Origin: Lunularia cruciata
Lineage: Eukaryota > Streptophyta > Marchantiopsida > Lunulariales > Lunulariaceae
Length of the DNA: 64,000 bases
NCBI GenBank assembly: GCA_948567375.1
Contig: OX419755.1
Coordinates: forward strand, 44,149,001-44,213,000
Direction of reading: 5' to 3'
Made by a program: the position numbers and the translations under genes
The notes under the pieces: generated by a model
Told to the model about the DNA's origin: nothing
Seen by the model: only the letters and a program-made list of their open reading frames with translations
Databases searched by the model: none
Part shown: piece after piece, positions 56,201 through 64,000 of the stretch
Layout of the letters: the number at the start of each line of letters is the position of its first letter
How positions within the stretch are numbered: position 1 is the stretch's first letter

Positions 56201-56849
56201 CACCAGAGGTATCAGGTCCGCTGCCTTGAGTACACTCTCTCCTATGGTGAGGTCCACCACAAGTCCAACAAGCAACACCACCACTCACTGGCTGCTGCTG
56301 ATCCGAAAATGAGGGTAAGGGTCTAACTCCACTAGGCCCTCCACTCGCTCCATAGGATCTGGGCTGTCCACCCTGTCCTCGAAAACCAACTGGGCGTGGT
56401 GCACTCTGCTGCACTCTAGAAGAAGTCACAACCGTGGATGAGGTCTCTCTACCAAATCCAAGTGTCACCACTCTCTCCTCCACCATGTTGAGCTCAATAC
56501 GCTCAGCCAAACCAAAGACTACTGCCAAAGTGGGCGAAGTAGCCTGCAACAACGTAGCATCACGAACTCTACGTCGCAACTCCCTGTCCAGTATCTCATA
56601 CCAAAACTGGACTGCCTGGGCCTCAGTAACTCCCTGAGTGAAACTGATCAGCCGCCTCATGCGAGTGTATGCCTCGCGTAGGCTCTCTCCAGCCTTCCGC
56701 TGGAACTCCTGCAAGCTCCTCAGCTTGTCAGTCCGCACTCCCTGGTAGTTCTGCCTCAAACATAGGAAGAACTCAACCATGGGGTTAAACCCCGGTACCA
56801 CACCACCTCTTACCTCTTCACGGCGGTACCTCCACTCGTAGTAGCACTA
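53217..56849 (-). CDS. MTE copy 2 Gag (C-terminal part), zinc knuckles, protease and DNMT3-like cytosine methyltransferase
   Basis: The frame runs from after a TAG at 56849-56847 to the UAG at 53217. Numbering from GTG 56801 gives 1194 residues. Capsid remainder 1-110 (Q-F-W-Y-E-I-L-D). Two CCHC knuckles at about 178-190 and 208-221. Protease with Asp530 in L-L-D-S-G-A. Cytosine-C5 methyltransferase about 765-1085: motif I L-F-G-G-I-S-T-G-L (about 768-776), motif IV W-P-C-Q (catalytic Cys861), motif VI E904-N-V, motif VIII region with A-H-C-L-R-L-W-W-T-N (about 935-950), motifs IX-X K-R-Q-V-L-G-Q-A-M-D-L-N (about 1063). The order I-IV-VI-VIII-X is not rearranged and the text is closest to DNMT3, not plant DRM. 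It would methylate DNA cytosines using S-adenosylmethionine. A tail of about 110 residues leads to the stop. An 8-bp net insertion at its start separates it from the Gag N-terminus. Confidence 0.93.
56805..56818. repeat. 7-bp tandem duplication causing the Gag frameshift in copy 2
   Basis: ACCTCTT occurs twice in a row (56805-56811, 56812-56818). The same place in copy 3 (near 62012) and copy 1 (near 39105) lacks it, and copy 3 reads through in one frame (S-G-D-T-A-T-R-G-G-V-V-P). The net gain of about 8 bp shifts the frame. Confidence 0.8.
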
Positions 56850-57457
56850 TCTCCAGCTAGTGCACCTCTACTAGCTCCACCAACACTACTCGAGCTAGAA
56901 CTCGTAGGTACAGCCGACCTACTCCTGGCCACCGAACTTGAAGTGATGGAGACATAGTGTGGAGACCAATACTGTCTCCATAACTCAATCTCCTCCAAAT
57001 GAGCTCTCCTGAACTCATGGTAGTCGTCCATTGGTGGACCCTCCAAGTGCTGAAACAACCCCTTCCATGCCATGAAGGGTGTGAACAAAGTTGGGTTCCG
57101 CATCTGCTGCAGATCACACCAACTATCAAACTCCTGGATGAAGTCATCCAACTCAATGGTACCCACTGTACCAGAGTAATGCCTAGGGCCTTTGGAGGCC
57201 CCATAAATCTCGTCCATGTCCCACAACAACGGTGCGGACACACCAAGTGCACTCTCAACTGAATCAGCTCCTGTGTCGAACTCCAACTCAGAGTCAATCT
57301 CCTCCCTCACTGGGACCTGAGATATAGGCTGATACCGAGCACCACTCCGAGTAAACCCATTGCGTACTGCAGGGCTAACTCCTCTAGAATCTCCAAAGAA
57401 CTCCGTCGTGATCACGTAACTGCAACAGCAAACCCGAACCACCAACTGCAACCGCAA
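56810..57457 (-). pseudogene. MTE copy 2 Gag N-terminal segment, frameshifted from the main ORF
   Basis: It has 215 codons ending at TAA 56812-56810. It contains a Gag-like region (L-D-D-F-I-Q-E-F-D-S-W, then F-M-A-W-K-G-L-F-Q-H-L, then H-L-E-E-I-E-L-W) and a Ser/Ala-rich end. The main Gag frame overlaps it by about 40 bp in another phase. The first codon of the open stretch is TTG (57457), so the true start is not certain. Comparison with copies 1 and 3 shows that the ancestral Gag was continuous with the protease-methyltransferase frame. The break therefore looks secondary, though a programmed -1 shift in the overlap cannot be excluded from sequence alone. Confidence 0.8.
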
Positions 57458-57807
57458 GTCGCAACTGCAAGTGCCCCACCAAGTGCCAACACCAACTAGA
57501 CATCACCCACTAATGTAACTCTAACCGAGATAACTACACTAGGGGAAGGGCAACCTGTAACCTGCCATCATAACACGCACTCTCACGGTCTGCAGGTCAT
57601 CACTTCCTGCCTCACCGGAGAGAAACAAAGGTAGTCTGACTGGTCATCACTCCAGCCTCACCACCGAGAGCACACCAGAGCACCAACGCTCAAAAGTCAA
57701 GGCACCTCACACAAACGTGGTGCACAAACAGGAAGCAGAGAATGGAGGGGATCCAATCACAAGAAATCTAAACGAAAACCCTCCATCTCATAACACAACA
57801 CGAGACT
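57458..57807 (-). other. MTE copy 2 5' leader
   Basis: Leader between primer site and gag. No gene seen. It is closely matched by 62600-63005 (copy 3) and 48900-49255 (copy 1). Confidence 0.6.
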
Positions 57808-57822
57808 GACTCTGCCACCATT
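57808..57822 (-). other. Putative MTE primer binding site
   Basis: The minus strand reads TGGTGGCAGAGTCAG, two bases from the LTR end. Copy 3 has TGATGGCAGAGTCAG (63020-63006). It has the TGG start expected of a site pairing with a tRNA CCA end, but I cannot assign the tRNA. Confidence 0.55.
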
Positions 57823-57824
57823 TG

Positions 57825-59209
57825 GCATTTGACATAAGAGTAGTTCGTATCTAAGTCCTAAGCTACCAGGATCACCAAGAATGGGATCAAACTGCCTCTC
57901 CTAGCCAAAGCTACATGTGTATAGATAACAGTGGCACAGTCACTATGACAACAAGTGAGGGTGGACCAGTTGGCTAGGGCACCAATTTAGGAACAAGAGA
58001 TCTAGGGGTCAAACCCTGTTGCGCACAATCTAGCAGGAAAGGCAGATTTTGCCAACCAATGACCAAGATCTACACTAAACTAGCTAGCCTCACGCCAGCA
58101 AGCTGGCTTGCTGGCCCTTCTGGCCCTTCTAGGCCTTCGTAGCCTTTCATAGCCCACAGCCCTATGCCTCGAAGCGCCGAAATTCAGCCAAATGAGGCCT
58201 TTCTTGTTGCCACTTCGAACCTCCTCCAAAATTGGCGAAACTTCTCCAAATCTGTGAAACTCCTCCAAACTAGCAAAACTTCTCCAAATCTGGCCAAACA
58301 GCGAAACTCCTCCAATTCTGGCCCAAAATCTGATGTAAATCTGACGTAAAATCTGACGTAAACCCTAAAGATGGATGTCCACCAAATCCCCCGCTAACTT
58401 TCCACTCGAGCCAAATTGACAAAACGGGTTTTTCCAAATCACAATTTCATGAGAAGAGCTTTCCAACTCCACCTTCAATTTCACTTTCCGAGCCCAACTC
58501 GCAGCAAATTGGTCCTGCCTTCACCTCCTGAGCTCAAAATCACAACACTGCTCGAAAATTGCTCCTTCTTTGCTCGAAATTTGGCCAGCGCTTCCGCACA
58601 CCGTCCGCCTAACTGCCAAATTTGCATCAACTACACGAGCTTCTGCACACTAGGGAAACACAGAACCTGAATCGAGCTACCACGATCCACCGAGCTTGGA
58701 GATACCACCAACACTCGACGTTCCTGCACCCGATTTCCCCCTGACTTCACTTCTCTGATGTAATCAGATTGCTTAACAATTCAACTCAACTCAACTCAGA
58801 TCAGTACTTGATCTGTCACTCTATAAACTGCCAACAACTGGGCACTGATTACAGTCAAGCCACACCCACTCAAGCATAGAGAATCCAGGTGACGCTCGCC
58901 GGCCTCTGTCCACCATAGCCAGGAACTCGAAGGCTCAACATCAGAGAAGTGAGCTCTCTGGAGCTCACTTTGAAACTATACCCCCTGGACTTGAGCTAGC
59001 CCTGAAACCCTAACGGTCCCGCTGACGGCACACTCGACGGTGCAAACGGTGCAAAGTGACGGTGGGCCCCACCGTGAAGTCAGTACCCCGAACACGAAAT
59101 CTAACCGTCGGAAAGTAGTCCCTGAGAAACAGCTAGAATAACTCTAACTACCATCACTGGAACTCCAGTGTCCGAGCATCTAGATGCGGAACTACAAATG
59201 GCGTGACAT
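57825..59209 (-). repeat. 5' LTR of MTE copy 2 (blocks C and B)
   Basis: On the plus strand it begins TGGCATTTGACATAAGAG and ends GGCGTGACA, with C at 57825-58763 and B at 58764-59209. C contains a tRNA-like module (57950-58030) and four imperfect roughly 21-bp subrepeats of the type GAAACTTCTCCAAATCTG (about 58225-58325). The block-A segment found at the 3' side is missing, because the sequence passes directly into copy 3 methyltransferase at about 59213. Confidence 0.75.
57955..58030 (+). other. tRNA-derived module in the MTE LTR
   Basis: It has an A-box-like TGGACCAGTTGG (57962-57973) within a D-arm-like stretch and a B-box-like GGGTCAAACCC (58006-58016), 44 bp apart, as in tRNA genes. 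It lies on the strand opposite to MTE. It is not a functional tRNA by eye: the acceptor stem does not close and the anticodon arm is degenerate here. Confidence 0.55.
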
Positions 59210-59212
59210 AAG

Positions 59213-62200
59213 AGATTTGTCCACCAAAGACGATGAGCCCGTGATCCCACTCTGGCTGCATCTAACACTATAGTAGATCCCATCCAAGAATGGACTTGAT
59301 GTGTACTCGCCACCACTATGGTGCGAGAATCACCCATCAAAGGAACATTCTCCAAAAGGTAAGCTAGAGAAACGGACTAATGAAGCTAGAGATGTCGTAA
59401 TATCCGTAACATCTCCCAAAACACACCAGAACAAGGATCCTGAAGACCCAAACCTGACATGGCCATCCAAAAATCACCAAGTGAATAGGTCCATGTCTCT
59501 CTAGGTCATGCGCCCCCACTAAGGAAATGTCTGCTGGTAGGGCCTTCTGGTAACCTCTGACTGCTGACATCAGTAATAACTCTGGATACCGATAGGCCAA
59601 GTGTGCCACATGATGTAGAGAGACTCGCCTAGCAGTCTCATCTCTCTTTACATACAAGTACCTCTGTACTCGAATACCCGCCTGTAATACCACAGCTAGT
59701 CTAGTGCTGATCTACTCGATACTGCCAAGCAATGAGTATGGTATCCAGAGGTGTCAAAGCAATCACCTCTGGAGGCTCATCCTCACACTCATCTCGTGAT
59801 GGTATGAAGGCTCCACTCCAAGCCTACTGCACCAACTGATGTGCATGCTGCTCCAATGCCTCCTCTGAACTCCACAATGGAACATCCAAGGTGGATGGAA
59901 CAATCCCACTCGTACTCCAAAGCCAAGTGATCTCCTCTAGTACTAGAGTATCCTTTGCATGGGCATTCCCCTCCAACAAGTCACCATGCCAAGTAACTGC
60001 ACCACTGAAAGCTAAACTAATGTTGCCATGGTTTCGGACTGTAGTGAGCCAAGACTGCCACTACTGAAGCGTACTGGTAGGCGACATACCCATCCCTCAC
60101 TAGACAGCCAACCAGGTCTATAAGAGGTTGTCTCCTCCCAATAGTCAATGTTGAAACCCATGGGATATAACACTACTCCCCCAACTAGCACATCATATGA
60201 CTCAGCTATTGTTGCAATAGCCTGAGCTCTCACCACCGAGCTATTAGTCGGATGACCAGGCTGAACCTGAACAACCAGCTCCCTACGTGTGATGTACTAT
60301 GTCGAACCACCACCTAGAGATGTCTAGATCTGAAATGGACACCTCTCCATATCGGTCTTTCGTAACTCCAGACCAATAACTGCCGCCTTCCCCAACATAA
60401 GGGGTTGCGCACCAGAGTCTAACAAGACTCTCTTTGGTGTATAGACCTTCCCTGAAGGTCCCATCTAACAAAAAATCCCCTTCTGGTTATCCAATAGGAC
60501 AACACCAGGTGTGAACCACACTCTCTCAAAGGCCGGTCTAGTTGGCAACTCCTCCAGTCTAGCCGTTGTTGCCTGCCATAAACCACTGGTTGTTGAAGAA
60601 ATCCCATGCTCCACGACCAAGTTAGCTCCACTATCAACCACCTCTGCCCTAGTAGTAGGAACCGCATCATCCCTACTCTCACAAAGCATGGCAGCCAACC
60701 GGAATACTGGGCCTAGATCAACTCCCAATGTAAACATGTCATTGGCCAAAAACAAAGGATGCCGCATAATCAGTTGAGCTGCCCCCAACATCATGCCAGA
60801 CTCAATCTATGTAGTAGTAGGTGGCTGACTAGTAGGTAGTCCATCATGTACTCCATCACCACCTACCACACCTGCACTAGGACGTCTAGGAACCATGGAT
60901 GTCATCTGCAATGCCTCAAATAGCGTGAAAGACTAGGGAAGTCTGACCTGTCTCCCAACGTCTCCTCTCTGTAGGTCCAACTCCATTGATATTGCTCTAG
61001 GCTCTAGAGCACGTATTGCACTCCTAATCACTATTGTTGATGCATCCACTTGTGCTGCTCCATACATGAAGTCCAAAGCATCTCTATCACCAGCATATGA
61101 GGTGGAAGCCTCAACACCCAAATCTGATCTCCTCTGAGCAATAGCCATACTAGCCAATCTCTGCTCCAACTGCTCAATCTGAGTGGCCATAGCTATGCCA
61201 GAAGTAAAGGAAAGTATTGCACCCCTACTAGGTGTAGATCTTCTACCACCACCTCTACCACCTCGTCCTTCATGAACTGGAGCTCCTCTACTACCTGCCA
61301 TAGCAGCCCTACCACTCCGTAACTCTGGGTGTAGGTCAAAACACCGGTCACTAGTGTGACCAAATCTGTGGCAATGCTCACACTGCCTATGTGCTGGCTG
61401 TGATGCACCCGAGGTATCAAATCCACTACCTTGAGCACACTCTCTTAGATGGTGAGGTCCACCACAAGTCCAACAAGCAACACCACCACTCATTGGCTGC
61501 TGTTGACCCAAACATGAAGGTAAGGGTCTAACTCCACTAGGCCCTCCACTCACTCCATAGGCTTTGGGTTGTCCACCCTATCCTCAAAAACCAACTAGGC
61601 GTGGTGCACTTTGCTGCACTCTAGAAGAAGTCATAGTCGTGGATAAGGTCTCCCAACCAAATCCAGATGTCACCACCCTTTCCTCCACCATGTTGAGCTC
61701 AATACGCTCAGCCAAACCAAAGACTACTGCCAAAGTGGGCGAAGTAGCCTACAACAACATAACATCACAAACTCTACATCGTAGCTCCCTGTCCAATATC
61801 CCATACCAAAACTAGACTGCCTGGGCCTCAATAACTCCCAGAGTGAAACTGATCAGCTGCCTCATGCAAGTGTATGCCTCATGTAGGCTCTCTCCAACCT
61901 TCCACTGGAACTCTTGCAAGCTCCTCAACTTGTTAGTCCGCACTCCTTCGTAGTTCTACCTCAAACACAAGAAGAACTCCACCATGGGGTTAAACCCTGG
62001 TACCACACCACCTCTTGTAGCGGTATCTCCACTCGTAGTAGCACTATCTCCAACTAGTGCACCTTTACTAGCTCCACCAACACTACTTGAGCTAGAACTT
62101 GTAGGTATAGCCAATCTACTCTTGGCCACCGAGCCTGAAGTGATAGAGACATAGTGTGGAGACCAATATTATCTCCATAACTCAATCTCCTCCAAATGAG

Positions 62201-62600
62201 CTCTCTTGAACTCATGGTAGTCATCCATCGGTGGACCCTCTAGATGCTGAAGCAACCCCTTCCATGCCATGAAGAGTGTAAACAAAGTTGGGTTCCGCAT
62301 CTGCTGCATATCACACCAACTATCAAACTCCTAGATGAAGTCATCCAACTCAATGGTACCCACTATACCAAAGTAACGCCTAGGGCCTTTGGAGGTCCCA
62401 TAAATCTCGTCCATATCCCACAACAACGGTGCGGACACACCAAGTGCACTCTCAACTGAATCAGCTCCTATGTCAAACTCCAACTCAGAGTCAATCTCCT
62501 CCCTCATTGGGACCTAAGATACAGGCTGATACCGAGTGCCACTCCGAGTCAACCCACTTTGTACTGCAAGGCTATCTCCTTTAGAATCCCCAAAGAACTC
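59213..62600 (-). pseudogene. MTE copy 3: Gag, protease and truncated methyltransferase
   Basis: It is collinear with copy 2 from gag to the motif VIII region. Gag pieces lie at about 62600-61570. The zinc knuckles and linker are well kept in the 206-codon piece 60933-61553. The protease region is at about 60400-60500. Methyltransferase motif I is lost by a deletion at about 59705. G-W-P-C-Q is present (about 59455-59470), but a 22-bp deletion at 59454/59455 shifts the frame. E-N-V is readable near 59345. The sequence then stops at about 59213, lacking motifs IX-X and all of pol, and joins the LTR of copy 2. Confidence 0.87.
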
Positions 62601-63022
62601 CATCATGACCAATTAACCGCAACAACAAACCTGAACCACCAATTGCAACCGCAAGTGCCTCACCAAGTGCCAACACCACCAAATGCCAATACCAACTAAG
62701 CACCACCTACCAATGTAACTGTAATTGAGATAACTACACTAGGGGAAAGGGCAACCTGTAACCTGCCATCATAACACGCGCTCTCACGGTCCGTAGGTCA
62801 TCACTTCTTGCCTCACTAGAGAGAAACAAAGGTAGTCTGACTGGTCATCACTCTAGCCTCACTACCAAGAGCAGACCAGAGCACCAACGCTCAAAGTCAG
62901 GGCACCTCACACAAAAGTGGTGCACAAACAAGAAGCAGAGAATGGAGGGGGTCTAATCACAAGAAATCTAAACAAAAACCTTCCATCTCATAACACAACA
63001 CAAGACTGACTCTGCCATCATT
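62601..63022 (-). other. MTE copy 3 5' leader and primer site
   Basis: It matches the copy 2 leader. The primer-site-like sequence lies at 63006-63020. No gene seen. Confidence 0.6.
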
Positions 63023-64000
63023 TGGCATTTGACATAAGAGAATTTTGTATCTAGGTCCTAAGCTACTAGGATCACCAAGAATGGGATGAAATTGCTTCTC
63101 CTAGCCAAAGCTACATGTGTATAGATAATAGTGGTATAGTCACTAGGACAACAAGTGAGGGTGGACCAGTTGGCTAGGGCACTTGTCTAGGAACAAGAGA
63201 TCTAGGGGTCAAACCTTATTGTACACAATCTTACAGGAAAGGCAGATTTTGCCAACCAATTACCAAGATCTACTCTAAACAAGCGAGCCTCATGCCCGCT
63301 TGCTGGCCCTTCTAGGTCTTCGTAGCCTCTCATAACCCACAGCCCTATGCCTTGAAGCCTCTAAACCCCAAAATTCAGCCAAATGAGGCCTTTCTTCTTG
63401 CCACTTCAAACCTCCTCCAAACTTGCAAAAGTCCTCTAAACTAGCAAAACTCCTCCAAATCTGGCCAAAATCTAACGTAAAATCTGACATAAAATCATAC
63501 GTAAACCCTAAAGTTGGCTGTCTGCCAAATGCCCCACTAACTTTCCACTCAAGCCAAATTGACAACACAAGTTTCTCCAAATCACAAATTCATGAGAATA
63601 GCTTCCCAACTCCACCTTCAATTTGACTTTCTGAGCCCAACTTGTAGCAAATTGGTCTTGCTTTCATCTCTTGAGCTCAAAATCACAACCATTGCTCAAA
63701 ATTTGCTCCTTCTTTGCTCAAAAATTGGCCAGCGCTTCCGCACACCATTTGCCTTACTGCCAAATCTGCATCAATTGAATGAGCTTCTACACACTAGGGA
63801 AAAGTTGAACTTGAATCGAGCTACCAATGATCCATCGAGCTTGGAGATACCACCAACACTCAAAGTTCTTGCACCCAATTTCCCCTTGACTTCACTTCTT
63901 TGATGTAATCATATTGTTTCCACTCTCAACTCAACTCAACTCAACTCAGACCAATACTTGATCTGTCACTCTATAAACTACCAACAAGTGTGCATTGATT
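63023..64000 (-). repeat. 5' LTR of MTE copy 3 (C block and start of B), cut by window edge
   Basis: It begins TGGCATTTGACATAAGAG like copy 2. The C block ends at about 63905 and B follows with an (AACTC)n run. The tRNA-like module is better kept here: A box 63162-63173, B box-like 63206-63216, and an anticodon-arm-like stem CTTGT/ACAAG (63182-63186 with 63193-63197) around a 6-base loop. Confidence 0.8.

Noticed and set aside
56810-56849. Programmed -1 frameshift at the Gag overlap in copy 2
   Set aside because: No clear slippery heptamer seen, and sister copies show a continuous frame. The 7-bp duplication is the simpler cause.
57808-57822. Assigning the MTE primer site to a specific tRNA
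   Set aside because: TGGTGGCAGAGTCAG has the right position and start but I could not match it to a known plant tRNA 3' end.
57955-58030. Functional tRNA gene
   Set aside because: No acceptor stem pairing, shortened anticodon loop and degenerate arms; only promoter-like words remain.
1-64000. CRISPR arrays, operons, ribosome binding sites or bacterial genes
   Set aside because: Nothing of the kind is visible; all coding sequence is eukaryotic retroelement.

Overview
The window is a dense nest of plant-type LTR retrotransposons. I found no host protein-coding gene, rRNA or functional tRNA gene. All recognisable coding sequence is Ty3/gypsy gag-pol, or extra genes carried by Ty3/gypsy elements. 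Primer sites resembling plant initiator-Met and Asp tRNA, chromodomain integrases and the nesting pattern point to a land plant or close streptophyte with a repeat-rich genome. The non-rearranged DNMT3-like methyltransferase (angiosperms use rearranged DRM enzymes) leans towards a non-flowering lineage such as bryophyte, lycophyte, fern or gymnosperm. I cannot name the species.

Layout. (a) 1-3128: 3' part of a decayed chromovirus (family E1), sitting in the tail of another chromovirus (3129-3900). (b) 4108-13560: a full-length decayed E1 chromovirus with TSD GGTGG, interrupted by a solo LTR (6647-10449, TSD GCACC). (c) 14550-63900 and beyond the right edge: three minus-strand copies, in tandem, of an unusual Ty3/gypsy element here called MTE (methyltransferase element). 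Copy 1 (14550-49261) is decayed and split by a solo LTR at 15228-17121, a 0.7-kb solo LTR at 19412-20103, a full-length long-LTR element E2 (23253-36990, TSD AGAGG), another 0.7-kb LTR at 38330-39022, a solo LTR at 39364-41274 (TSD AAGGG), and a 0.7-kb LTR at 41440-48687 that itself holds a full-length chromovirus E3 (41992-48547). Copy 2 (49266-59209) is nearly intact. Copy 3 (59213 to beyond the right edge) is truncated.

The most interesting system is MTE. One reading frame carries Gag, two zinc knuckles, a DSGA protease and a complete-looking DNMT3-like cytosine-C5 methyltransferase. It ends at a single UAG in the context UAG-CAG-CCA, which fits the UAG-CARYYA readthrough consensus. The same frame then continues into reverse transcriptase, RNase H, a D,D-35-E integrase and a C-terminal PHD finger. 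The element thus pairs a DNA-methylation writer with a probable histone reader. The UAG-CAG-CCA site is kept in decayed copy 1.

Two other systems deserve attention. The 3.8-kb LTRs of E2 and a related solo LTR contain an ORF of about 860 codons, predicted acidic and coiled-coil, lying upstream of the likely genomic promoter. The E1 LTRs carry clusters of perfect heat-shock-element modules just upstream of a TATA box.
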